Assembly: GCA_900549945.1 (NCBI GenBank)
Contig: URQJ01000002.1
Span: 1 to 39,180, forward strand
Reading direction: 5' to 3'
DNA from: an uncultured Oscillospiraceae bacterium
GTDB taxonomy: Bacteria; Bacillota; Clostridia; Oscillospirales; Acutalibacteraceae
DNA: 39,180 bases
Shown here: one piece after another, positions 24,228 to 32,455 of the stretch
Layout: every line of letters starts with the position of its first letter
How positions within the stretch are numbered: position 1 is the first letter of the stretch
The notes under the pieces: generated by a model
What the model saw: the letters and a program-made list of their open reading frames with translations, nothing else
Database searches by the model: none
Told to the model about the DNA's origin: nothing
Made by a program: the position numbers and the translations under genes

Positions 24228-24880
24228 AGCAGATCCTCCAATTTTAAAAGTATTTCGTTGTGTATGTCCTCTTCCGTGCGCAGCGCCCCGTTTGCGGCAC
24301 AGCTCAAAACCGTCCAGCCCAGCTTTCCGGCAGCGTACAGCGCACAATCGCGGCAGTGGCGCAGGTAGTCGAAGTCCCGCTCGTGGATGTCCTTTTTAGA
24401 GGCGTCGCCGACGTAGCGCTTGAGCATGAGCGCCTGTGAGATCTCCGGCGGAACGTCCAGATAGAGCACGCGGTCGGGCCGCGGCAGGCCGAGCTTCACG
24501 TATTCGAAATCCTCGAGCCACGCCATATAGCCGTCCCATTCAGCGCGCGGCAGCTTGCTGAGCTGATACACGATGTTGGACGTCACGTAGCGGTCAGCAA
24601 TGATGGCTTTCCCCGCCTGATAATCGGATTTCCATTTGATCTGAAAGCTCGCAAAGCGGTCGACCGCGTAAAAGGCGCTCGCCGCGTAGGCGTTTACAGC
24701 CTCTGCATCGCTGCCGAACGCGCCGGCCAGATACATTTTGACGAGCGACGAAGAAGGCGAATCGTAGTCGGGAAAGGTGATCTTATGCGCGCCGCCGCGC
24801 TTTTCTGCATAGGCGAGCAGGCGCCCGGCCTGTGTGGCCTTTCCGCTGCCGTCAAGCCCTTCAATAACAATCAGTGCCAT
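24224..24880 (-). CDS. tmk: Thymidylate kinase
   Basis: Phosphorylates dTMP to dTDP. It has 218 residues. The P-loop GLDGSGKAT is at 8-16, where most bacterial enzymes have GKTT or GKST, so Ala replaces the first hydroxyl residue but Lys and the final Thr are kept. The DRY motif is seen as ADRYVTSNIVYQ (about 95-106), followed by a LID-like region RYVGDASKKDIHERD. It heads a four-gene unit (tmk, DJ-1, cyclo-ligase, mltG) and has its own promoter. A broader deoxynucleoside monophosphate kinase is possible. Confidence 0.9.
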   Translation of the reverse strand: MALIVIEGLDGSGKATQAGRLLAYAEKRGGAHKITFPDYDSPSSSLVKMYLAGAFGSDAEAVNAYAASAFYAVDRFASFQIKWKSDYQAGKAIIADRYVTSNIVYQLSKLPRAEWDGYMAWLEDFEYVKLGLPRPDRVLYLDVPPEISQALMLKRYVGDASKKDIHERDFDYLRHCRDCALYAAGKLGWTVLSCAANGALRTEEDIHNEILLKLEDLL

Positions 24881-24913
24881 TTTCCTCTGTCCTTATTCTA
24901 TACATTCTTCCCT

Positions 24914-24942
24914 ATTATAACAAAGAGCGGACAAATATACAA
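24914..24942 (-). promoter_or_regulatory. Sigma-A promoter of the tmk operon
   Basis: On the - strand TTGTAT (24942-24937), a 17-bp spacer and TATAAT (24919-24914), about 33 bp before the tmk start. Confidence 0.78.
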
Positions 24943-25053
24943 CCCAAAATTTGCAGCTTTCCCTGTAATTAAGAAACATGAAAGATGGGACAGGCACAAG
25001 AAACGGCGAATACCGTAAAATGACAGTGAGAAACCATGAAGGAGGTTTATCAA

Positions 25054-25866
25054 ATGGCTGAAAATGAATTCGCTTCCTGCGCCGATAACAAACAGCCCGC
25101 GCTCAAGGAAGCCGTCTGCATCGACGCCATGCGCATATATGATTCATGCAGCGATAAAGACTGCCTTGAGGATATGCGTGTGTTGTTCCCCACAGCGGTG
25201 CAGCCGCTGGTGGACAGCGCCGCCAATGTGCGCGTGCGCTATGTCGATGTGATCTCCGTGTACATCGACATGCAGCCGATCCCCTTTAACCGCGGCTACT
25301 ATTCCATCGACCTGACGTTCTTCTTCGATGTTTCGCTCGACCTCTACGGCGGCTCCATCATCGGCAGCGAGCGCGTCAACGGCATTGCGATTTTCAACAA
25401 AAAGGTCATCCTGTTCGGCAGTGAGGGCAACGTCAAGATGTTCTCGAGCGAGGATTCCTGCGAGGGCTGCGAGCTGCAGTGCAGCCGCATGCTTCCGAAG
25501 GCGACTGTGCAGGTTGCAAGACCGGTTGCGCTTTCCGCAAAGCTCTGCGACCGCGGCTCGTGCACTTGCGGCTGCGAGCCCTGCTGCGTGATTCCGGACT
25601 GTATCGCAAACCGCTACGGCGGCGCATTCGATACCGCACCGCAGAAAAACACCGTGTACGTCACGATCGGCCTCTTTACGATCGTGCAGATCGTGCGCAA
25701 TGTGCAGATGCTGATTCCGGCATTCGATTTCTGTGTGCCGGAGAAAGAATGCGTCACCTCGAGCGACAACCCCTGCGAGCTCTTCCGCAAGATCGATTTC
25801 CCGACCGACGAATTCTTCCCGCCGAAGGCCGGCGACTGCAACTGCGGATGCGGCTGCAATAAGTAA
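25054..25866 (+). CDS. Cysteine-rich conserved hypothetical protein
   Basis: A 270-residue protein with no signal peptide or transmembrane helix and about 20 cysteines. I recall similar proteins in clostridial genomes but no named function. The start ATG 25054 is chosen because AAGGAGG lies eight bases upstream; an ATG at 25036 would place that site inside the gene. N-terminal part: a conserved-looking AMRIYDSCSDKDCLEDMRVLF. Middle: alternating aromatic/hydrophobic beta-like strands (YYSIDLTFFFDVSLDLYGG). Cys clusters follow: CEGCELQC, CTCGCEPCC, and a C-terminal CNCGCGCNK. It stands alone between tmk and the acetyltransferase. Metal binding or a spore-coat-like disulfide role is conceivable; this is speculation. 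Confidence 0.85.
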   Translation: MAENEFASCADNKQPALKEAVCIDAMRIYDSCSDKDCLEDMRVLFPTAVQPLVDSAANVRVRYVDVISVYIDMQPIPFNRGYYSIDLTFFFDVSLDLYGGSIIGSERVNGIAIFNKKVILFGSEGNVKMFSSEDSCEGCELQCSRMLPKATVQVARPVALSAKLCDRGSCTCGCEPCCVIPDCIANRYGGAFDTAPQKNTVYVTIGLFTIVQIVRNVQMLIPAFDFCVPEKECVTSSDNPCELFRKIDFPTDEFFPPKAGDCNCGCGCNK

Positions 25867-25901
25867 ACCTGCGCAAAAAGTAACCCCGACATAAAAAGCA
25901 A

Positions 25902-25933
25902 AAGCCGTGCGTCCGATTGTGGGCGCGCGGCTT
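25902..25933. terminator. Bidirectional terminator between convergent genes
   Basis: A 13-bp stem with two G-U pairs, AAGCCGTGCGTCC (25902-25914) with GGGCGCGCGGCTT (25921-25933), has a 6-nt loop. The tail on the - strand is TTTTGCTTTTT, good for the acetyltransferase gene; the + strand tail CCTGTTT is weaker. Confidence 0.7.
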
Positions 25934-26049
25934 CCTGTTTATATCTTGGCACAGACGGCCGGATTGCCTGCGCATGATTTCCGCACCGGTATCCGGCAGC
26001 GCTGTACGCCAGACCTCCGCTTTGTGTGCGCCGCCAAGTGCTGATCCGG

Positions 26050-27276
26050 TCAGATATAGTCCGAAATATACGGCGCCTCGTGCAGGAGAGCGTTGTCGAG
26101 GCGGGCGACGGCGGCCTCGTCGGCGTCGATGCGCCCCAAGCGATACAGCTTTGCCGCCGTCTTATAGCCGAGCAGCAGTGTGGAGAGCGTGGAAATGGAA
26201 AGCCCGACGCGGTACTGCGCTGTTTCCTCCGTGAGGCTGCACCGCCCCTTTTCGAAACGGACGCTGACTGTGCGGTTATTCCACGGCAGAAAGCTATCTG
26301 TGATTTCCAGTGCGAAGCAAACGCCCTTTTCGCGCGGATCGCACCGGTACAAAAGCAGGAACTGCTCGACGTCGACGATGCGGCCCATGATATACGGACG
26401 GATCATCTCGCGGATGTCGCCGTCGTCCATGTCGAAGGCGATCGGCTCGTTGTAATAGGAGTTGCCGTGCACCTCGTCGATCATTGAATCGTGCGCGCGG
26501 ATGTACTCCCACAGACCCTCCTGCGCCTCGCGGTTCAGGTAGATCATCTCCTTGATGTACATGATGTCGTCTTTGATGAGGTACACCATATAGCCGCTCG
26601 GCGTATTCTGCACGTCGTAGTAAATCGCGACGACCGTGTCGTCCTTATCCCAGCGCCAGTATTCTTCCCACGCCAGACTGTTCCGGAACAGACAGCCGTG
26701 CGTGACGCTCGCGAAGCGCTCGTGCAGGCGCATAAAATCTTCGTTGTCCCAATCGACGCGGCGCACAAAGCCCGGCGCCTCCGCATTAGAGGGCATCTGC
26801 CGGTCCTTTACCGTGTAGGTGATCTTGTCGGAAATGATTTCCCACCCCAGCTTTCGGTAGAGCGGGATGGAGTACGGGAACAGCATGGCAAAGGGCTGCC
26901 GGCGCTCGCGCATGTGCACGAGGCTCTGGTACATCAAGCGCTTCATGATGCCGTTTCCGGTGTATTCCGGGTAGGTGCAGACGCTCGTCACGAAGCCGAT
27001 GGGATAGAAAACGCCGTAAATATTAGCCCGCAGCGGGTACACGGCAACCTGCGATACGAGGTAATCGCCGTCGAAGCAGCCGAGTACGTCGGCGCGCTCC
27101 AGCACCGGGAACTTTGACTGCTGCATTTCGTCGCTGCGCCAGCCCGTGTCGAACAGATCCTGCTCCGTCACCTGAAAGGAGTACCGCAGAAGCGTATCGT
27201 ACTGCTCGAGGTCGTCGGTTGTCAGATAGCGTACTGTGAAATTTTTCTTTGTTTCGTGTTTGTCATCTTCCATCAT
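26050..27276 (-). CDS. GNAT family N-acetyltransferase, Eis-like
   Basis: A 408-residue protein with the three-domain layout of Eis: an N-terminal GNAT domain (about 13-160) with the acetyl-CoA pyrophosphate loop seen in VCTYPEYTGNGIMKRLM (about 92-108) and a conserved MLFPYSIPLYRKLGWE; a central degenerate GNAT domain (about 170-290); and a C-terminal sterol-carrier-like domain (about 300-405). Eis proteins acetylate aminoglycosides or other polyamines, but the natural substrate here is unknown. Two Met codons open the frame; the first is taken. It is a stand-alone gene convergent with the cysteine-rich one. Confidence 0.88.
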   Translation of the reverse strand: MMEDDKHETKKNFTVRYLTTDDLEQYDTLLRYSFQVTEQDLFDTGWRSDEMQQSKFPVLERADVLGCFDGDYLVSQVAVYPLRANIYGVFYPIGFVTSVCTYPEYTGNGIMKRLMYQSLVHMRERRQPFAMLFPYSIPLYRKLGWEIISDKITYTVKDRQMPSNAEAPGFVRRVDWDNEDFMRLHERFASVTHGCLFRNSLAWEEYWRWDKDDTVVAIYYDVQNTPSGYMVYLIKDDIMYIKEMIYLNREAQEGLWEYIRAHDSMIDEVHGNSYYNEPIAFDMDDGDIREMIRPYIMGRIVDVEQFLLLYRCDPREKGVCFALEITDSFLPWNNRTVSVRFEKGRCSLTEETAQYRVGLSISTLSTLLLGYKTAAKLYRLGRIDADEAAVARLDNALLHEAPYISDYI

Positions 27277-27406
27277 TCTATACCTGTTTTTCCCTGCGGG
27301 ATCGTGTCTTCGGCACTGTGCCTTACAGCTTCCGGAGCGGCGGTTGTTTTGCGGATAGGACTGTCCGCGCCGCCGGGCTTTTATAGGGTTTGTTTTCCGC
27401 CGCGGA

Positions 27407-29794
27407 TCATGCCTTTGTCAGGCGGGCAAAATTCGCAAAGAGCTTCTTCGTACCCACCTTGTCGAAAGCGACCTCCAGCAGCGTGTCGTTGGCCATTGGC
27501 GTTGCAGAAACGATGATACCGATGCCGAACGCCTTGTGGAAAACCGTGTCGCCGACGCGGTATGTACCAGCCGGCGCCGGTGTGACCCGCGGCTTCGGCG
27601 TAAAGCCGCCGGCCTCGGCGACAGAGGCCGACTTCGGCGCGCCGAAGGGCTTTGCGCCGGAGAAACTCGGCATCACGGTCGGGCGCACGCTGTACTCGCG
27701 CGAGCGCGTGTGTTCGACGAGCGATTCCGGAATCTCCTCCGCAAACCGCGAGAGCCGGTTGCGGCTCGTCATACCAAAAATCATGCGCGATTCAGCGTTG
27801 AATATGTAGAGCTCCTCCTTGGCGCGCGTGATGGCGACGTAGGCGAGGCGGCGCTCCTCCTCTACTTCGGACGGATTGTAGATGCTCGCCATGCCCGGGA
27901 AAATGTTCTCCTCCATGCCCGGCAGGAAAACCACGGGAAATTCGAGCCCCTTCGCCGAGTGGATCGTCATCAGCACGACGGAATCGGCCTCGTTGTCATA
28001 GTTGTCGATGTCCGTGATCAGCGAGACCTCCTCGAGGAAATCCGCCAGCGTGCTTTCAGGGTTCTCCTCCTCGTAGCGGCGGATGTTCGAGGCAAGTTCG
28101 TGCACGTTGCCCTCGCGGTCCTCCGCACTTTCCGGGTCGTCGGTTTTGAGAAATTCGATGTAGCCGATACGCTCGACCATCTCGTCGTACAGCTCGCCGA
28201 TCGAGACCTCCGGGTCTTCGTTCAGCTCGATCAGCCCGCGGAGCTGTGCGCCGAAGAGCTTCATTTTTTTAGATGGGCGCGAGAGCGCCGGGTATTCGTC
28301 GGCGTGCAAGACAACCTCGAACAGCGTCTCGCCCGTCTGCTGGCCGATCTGTGCGGCGATTTCCACCGAACGGTCGCCGATGCCGCGCTTCGGCGTGTTA
28401 ATGATCCGGCGCAGGCGCATTTCGTCGCTCGGGTTGCTGATCACGCTGAGGTAGGCGATCATCTCGCGGATCTCGCGGCGCTCATAGAAGCGCGTGCCGC
28501 CGATGATGCGGTGCGGAATGCCGGATTTTGCGAAATTGCGCTCGAACATCATCGACTGCGAATTCATGCGGTACAAAACCGCGTAGTCCGAAAATCTGCG
28601 CCCGGCCGCTACGCCGTCCAGAATGATCTTCGCGATGCGCTCGGCCTCGTCCATTTCGTTTTCGGCCGTATGCAGGTGGATTTCCGCGCCGCTTCCGTTC
28701 TGCGTCCAAAGCGTTTTGCCCTTGCGCTCCGTGTTGTTCTCGATGACGGCGTTTGCGGCATCCAAAATGTTCTGCGTTGAGCGGTAGTTCTGCTCCAAGC
28801 GGATGACCTGCGCGTTCTGGAACGTGTTTTCGAAGCTCAGGATATTCTCGATCGTCGCGCCGCGGAACTTGTAGATGCTCTGGTCGTCGTCGCCGACCAC
28901 ACAGAGGTTCTGGTGCTTTTCCGCGAGCAGGCGCACGAAGGTGTACTGCGCGTGGTTCGTATCCTGATATTCGTCTACCATCAAATACTTAAACCGGTTC
29001 TGGTAGTATTCGAGCACGTCCGGACAGGTGCGGAACAGCTCCACGGTCTTGCAGATCAGGTCGTCGAAATCCATCGCGTCCGCGTCGCGCAGGCGCTGCT
29101 GGTAGATCTTATAGGCGCGGGAGACGATCTTCATGCGGAAATCATCGCCCGCCGTTTTTACATACTCCTCCGGCGTGATAAGAGAATCCTTCGCACGGGA
29201 GATCTCGTTCAGCACAGCCTTGGGCGGCATGTTTTTCTCAGAAACGTCCAGCTCCTTCAGGATATTTTTCATCAGTCGGCGCTGGTCGTCGGTGTCGTAG
29301 ATTGTAAAGTGCGAGGAATAGCCGAGGCGCTCGCCGTCCCGGCGCAGAATACGCGCGCAGGTCGAGTGAAAGGTAGACGCCCAGATGTCGTTGCCCTCGG
29401 CGCCGAGCATCGCGCAAAGACGGTCCTTGAGCTCCCCCGCCGCCTTATTTGTAAAGGTGATCGCCATGATTTTCCACGGCAAGCAGGCCGAAACGCTCAG
29501 GTGACGGCGTGTCTCCTCGGGCAGCGGTTCGCCGCCGTCGAGATAGGCGCGGCACGCCGCGAGATCTTCCTCGTCCAGCTCGTCCTGAATGAACGTGCTG
29601 TTGTAAGCGTTTCCGTAGCGCAGGATGTTCGCAATGCGGTTGATCAGCACAGTCGTCTTTCCGCTTCCGGCTCCGGCAAGGATCAGCAGCGGCCCGCCGA
29701 TCGAAAAGACAGCCTGCCGCTGCCGGTCGTTCATGCGGGAGAATTCTTTTTCGAGCACCGCGCGGCGAAGCGCGAGAATTTCAGATTTATCCAT
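27407..29794 (-). CDS. pcrA: ATP-dependent DNA helicase PcrA/UvrD
   Basis: A superfamily 1A 3'-5' helicase for repair and rolling-circle replication. The 795 residues include Q-motif/Walker A (NDRQRQAVF; LAGAGSGKTT at about 38-47), motif Ia AITFTNKAAGELKDRL, motif II VDEYQDTNHAQ, motif III VGDDDQSIYKFRGA, motif IV QNYRSTQNIL, motif V MTIHSAKGLEFPVVFLPGMEE, and motif VI EERRLAYVAITRAKEELYI. A tudor-like end (VGDTVFHKAFGIGIIV) marks PcrA. About 40 extra acidic residues lie between Walker A and motif Ia. Confidence 0.97.
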   Translation of the reverse strand: MDKSEILALRRAVLEKEFSRMNDRQRQAVFSIGGPLLILAGAGSGKTTVLINRIANILRYGNAYNSTFIQDELDEEDLAACRAYLDGGEPLPEETRRHLSVSACLPWKIMAITFTNKAAGELKDRLCAMLGAEGNDIWASTFHSTCARILRRDGERLGYSSHFTIYDTDDQRRLMKNILKELDVSEKNMPPKAVLNEISRAKDSLITPEEYVKTAGDDFRMKIVSRAYKIYQQRLRDADAMDFDDLICKTVELFRTCPDVLEYYQNRFKYLMVDEYQDTNHAQYTFVRLLAEKHQNLCVVGDDDQSIYKFRGATIENILSFENTFQNAQVIRLEQNYRSTQNILDAANAVIENNTERKGKTLWTQNGSGAEIHLHTAENEMDEAERIAKIILDGVAAGRRFSDYAVLYRMNSQSMMFERNFAKSGIPHRIIGGTRFYERREIREMIAYLSVISNPSDEMRLRRIINTPKRGIGDRSVEIAAQIGQQTGETLFEVVLHADEYPALSRPSKKMKLFGAQLRGLIELNEDPEVSIGELYDEMVERIGYIEFLKTDDPESAEDREGNVHELASNIRRYEEENPESTLADFLEEVSLITDIDNYDNEADSVVLMTIHSAKGLEFPVVFLPGMEENIFPGMASIYNPSEVEEERRLAYVAITRAKEELYIFNAESRMIFGMTSRNRLSRFAEEIPESLVEHTRSREYSVRPTVMPSFSGAKPFGAPKSASVAEAGGFTPKPRVTPAPAGTYRVGDTVFHKAFGIGIIVSATPMANDTLLEVAFDKVGTKKLFANFARLTKA

Positions 29795-29876
29795 AAGGTG
29801 AAAACTGCCTTTCTGTTTCGTTCGCTTTCTATTTTACAATAATCCGCCGCAAATAGCAATCGAACACATAAAAATC

Positions 29877-29905
29877 TTGAAATACCTTTTAAAATGACGT
29901 ATACT
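29877..29905 (+). promoter_or_regulatory. Sigma-A promoter of the DUF1836 gene
   Basis: TTGAAA (29877-29882), a 17-bp spacer and TATACT (29900-29905). The gene start follows 32 bp later with AAGGAGC. This rules out a longer frame opening at 29894. Confidence 0.82.
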
Positions 29906-29937
29906 GTTTATGAAAACGAAAAGGAGCTGTATCGAAA

Positions 29938-30516
29938 ATGGGAGACAAGAAAACAGGAATGGCCGCATGGGCTGCGGCGGCAGAAGGCTATGCGCTGCCG
30001 GCATGGGAGCAGCTTCCCGGTATCCCGCTTTACATGGATCAGGTCACGATGGTTACGGGCGAGGCGCTCGCGCTGTTTGAGCGCGATGAAAAGCAGAGCC
30101 TTTTGACGAGCAGCATGGTCAACAATTATGTAAAAAACGGTGTTGTGGAGCACCCGGTGCACAAGAAATACATGCGCGAGCACCTCGTCAAGCTGATGAT
30201 GACGAGCCTGCTCAAGCAGGTGCTCTCAATTCAGGATATTTCGGTGCTGTTTTCCGGCGGCGAAACTGCCGAACAGCTTTACGCGGCCTTTGCCGCCGCA
30301 CAGGACAGCGCGCTGCACGAAACGGCGGCTTTATTACAGGACGAGACGGATGAAACGCAGCTGCGCGCACTGGCGCTTCGGCTTGCAGCGGAGGCCAACG
30401 CCCGGCGCGCCGTTTCCGAACGCATCCTGATGGCGCTCTCGGAGGATGCGGAATCCGGCAGCAAGGAGAGAAAGAGCGCTGAAAAATCGAAGAAGCAGAG
30501 CAAATCCGAAGCATAA
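29938..30516 (+). CDS. DUF1836 domain-containing protein (putative DNA-binding)
   Basis: A 192-residue protein of the Firmicutes DUF1836 (YkrK-like) family, which has a MerR-like winged-helix character. The opening LPAWEQLPGIPLYMDQVTMV and TSSMVNNYVKNGVVEHPVHKKYMREHLVKL (about 55-85), a helix-turn-helix-like block, are typical. The C-terminal third is Ala/Glu-rich helix ending in a Lys/Ser tail. It has its own promoter and a terminator directly after it. Targets are unknown. It is divergent from pcrA. Confidence 0.85.
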   Translation: MGDKKTGMAAWAAAAEGYALPAWEQLPGIPLYMDQVTMVTGEALALFERDEKQSLLTSSMVNNYVKNGVVEHPVHKKYMREHLVKLMMTSLLKQVLSIQDISVLFSGGETAEQLYAAFAAAQDSALHETAALLQDETDETQLRALALRLAAEANARRAVSERILMALSEDAESGSKERKSAEKSKKQSKSEA

Positions 30517-30527
30517 ACGCATTTGAC

Positions 30528-30584
30528 CGCGCATAGAATGATCTATTCTGAAAGGAACGGGGATCGTTTTATGCGCGTTTTTTT
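30528..30584 (+). terminator. Intrinsic terminator after the DUF1836 gene
   Basis: CGCGCATA (30528-30535) pairs with TATGCGCG (30570-30577), with an inner GATC/GATC extension, followed by seven T (30578-30584). A weak TTGACC-15-TATTCT promoter-like pair overlaps its ascending arm and might start a transcript downstream of that arm. Confidence 0.75.
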
Positions 30585-30605
30585 GCCGCGATACATAAGG
30601 ATTTC

Positions 30606-30623
30606 CCGTTTTCCCCAAAACGG
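30606..30623 (+). other. Small hairpin at the ribosome binding site of the asparagine-synthetase-like gene
   Basis: CCGTTTT (30606-30612) pairs perfectly with AAAACGG (30617-30623), 4-nt loop. Its last bases overlap the GGAAGGA ribosome binding site, so folding may lower translation. Confidence 0.5.
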
Positions 30624-30636
30624 AAGGATGATTTTA

Positions 30637-32439
30637 ATGAGCGGCTTTGCCGGCTTTTTTGATGCTGAGGAATCCCTGACCGATGAAAAATACCTGTGGA
30701 TGGCGCTTGCGCGGCGTATGGCCCAGCGGCTCTCGCACCGCGGCCCCGACGGCCGCGGCGCGCACGTTTCGTCACGCTGTGCGGTCGCGCATGTACAGCG
30801 CTCTGTGCCGGGCGCCGAGTATGGCGCGCAGCCGATGACCTGTACGGAAAACGGCCGCACGGCCACGATCGTGTGGGACGGCGAGCTCTGCAATGCAGAT
30901 GAGCTGCGGACCGCCCTTTCGTCGCGCGGCTGCAGCCTTGAAACGCACTGCGACGCGGAGATCGCACTCAAAAGCTACCTGTGCTTCGGCCCGGCCTGTG
31001 CGGAAAGAATGAACGGCGTCTTTGCCTTTGCCGTGGATGACGTGCAGAGGGAAAGCCTCCTGCTGTGCCGAGACCGTTTCGGCGCAAAACCGCTCTTTTA
31101 CACATTCTCGGGCGGCCGGCTCGTTTTCGCCTCGGAAATCAAGGCCCTGTTTGAATATCCGGGTGTGCGTCCACGGCTGGGCCGCACCGGAATCTGTGAG
31201 ATCTTCGGCATCGGACCGGCGCGCACGCCCGGATGCGGCGTGTATAAAAACATCAAGGAGCTGCTTCCCGGCCATACCGCGGTTTTCAGCCGCGAGGGCT
31301 TTTCGCCGCGGCCGTATTTCAAGCTGGAGGCGCACCCGTATACGGAGAATTACGACGCCACCGTACAGCGTGTACGCGCCTTGCTCGAGGACATTGTGTC
31401 GCGTCAGCTTGACGGCGCCGTGCCGCTGGCCGCCGCCTTTTCCGGCGGCACCGCTTCCGCCGCAATCGCCGCGCTTGCGGCAATGCGGCAAACCGCCGGT
31501 GGTGGTTTGCCGCTCGATGCGTATGCCCCGGCATATGACGATACACCGCCCGCGGCCGAAGCATTGCCCGGCATCCGGCAGCACACTTTGCATTTCGATG
31601 CGGAACGCATGGCGGATACGCTGACTGACGCAGTTATCGCGCGGGATCTGCCCGGTATGGCCGGACTCGACGGTTCTGCCCTCTGCCTTTTCCGAGAAAT
31701 CCGAAAGCGGCATGCCGCGGCTCTGTGCGGCATAGGCGCCGATGCAGCCTTCGCGGGCTGGCCGTGGCTGTTCAAAAGACATCCGGCGGGCCTGTTTCCG
31801 TGGTCGTCGGCGCCTTTGCTTCTCGCGGGCCTCCTGCGGCCGGAGCTCGCCGCCGACCTACAGGTCGAGGATTACGTGCGGGAGCGCCGCTGTGAAATGA
31901 CCGACGCCGCACCGGTGCTGCGCGGCGAATCGGCGGAAAACCGGCGTTTTCGCGAAAATTCTTTTTTGAGTCTGTATGGGTTTATGGGGGCACAGCTCGA
32001 ATGCCTCGACCGGTACAGCATGTACAGCGGCTTAGAAGTACGCACACCGTACACGGACTACCGGCTGATCGAGTACCTTTTCAATGCGCCGCGCGATATC
32101 CGGGCGCCGCAGGGCAGAATAAACGGGCTGTTTTACGACGCCTGCCGCGGGCTTTTGCCGGATGAAGTTTTCGGCGGAGAGCGCAATCAGGGTGCCGCTG
32201 TTTCCGCCGCGTGCTCTCCGCAGTATACACGGGCGGTCCGGGAAAGGCTGACCGATGTACTGCGCGACCCAGAGCAGCCGATTCACCGTTTGATCTCCGC
32301 AGATGCCGCGCGCAGGCTTTTACGGGAAAAGTCCGACCGGCCGTGGTTCGGCGTACAGGCCGCTGAAGCGCAGCTAAGTGCCTATCTGCTCCAAATCAAC
32401 CTCTGGCTGAACCGCTATAAAGTCAAAATCGACCTTTGA
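30637..32439 (+). CDS. Asparagine-synthetase-like protein, probable pseudoenzyme
   Basis: A 600-residue protein with the AsnB two-domain layout: class II glutamine amidotransferase domain (about 1-215) and synthetase domain (about 240-600). The start ATG 30637 has GGAAGGA upstream; the longer frame covers a terminator. Residue 2 is Ser where the family needs the Cys nucleophile, and NGE is DGE (81-83). The PP-loop SGGxDS is SGGTAS (269-274), and SGEGADELFGG is CGIGADAAFAG (364-374). Fold-defining blocks (RDRFGAKPLFY, FASEIKALF, LDRYSMYSGLEVRTPYTD) remain. No frameshift is present, so it is maintained but unlikely to make asparagine. Its end nearly meets gerC. Confidence 0.88.
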   Translation: MSGFAGFFDAEESLTDEKYLWMALARRMAQRLSHRGPDGRGAHVSSRCAVAHVQRSVPGAEYGAQPMTCTENGRTATIVWDGELCNADELRTALSSRGCSLETHCDAEIALKSYLCFGPACAERMNGVFAFAVDDVQRESLLLCRDRFGAKPLFYTFSGGRLVFASEIKALFEYPGVRPRLGRTGICEIFGIGPARTPGCGVYKNIKELLPGHTAVFSREGFSPRPYFKLEAHPYTENYDATVQRVRALLEDIVSRQLDGAVPLAAAFSGGTASAAIAALAAMRQTAGGGLPLDAYAPAYDDTPPAAEALPGIRQHTLHFDAERMADTLTDAVIARDLPGMAGLDGSALCLFREIRKRHAAALCGIGADAAFAGWPWLFKRHPAGLFPWSSAPLLLAGLLRPELAADLQVEDYVRERRCEMTDAAPVLRGESAENRRFRENSFLSLYGFMGAQLECLDRYSMYSGLEVRTPYTDYRLIEYLFNAPRDIRAPQGRINGLFYDACRGLLPDEVFGGERNQGAAVSAACSPQYTRAVRERLTDVLRDPEQPIHRLISADAARRLLREKSDRPWFGVQAAEAQLSAYLLQINLWLNRYKVKIDL

Positions 32440-32455
32440 TGCGGATAGAAACCGC

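Noticed and set aside
29894..30106. + strand frame beginning at ATG 29894
   Set aside because: It starts upstream of the -10 box of a consensus promoter and overlaps the DUF1836 gene in another frame.
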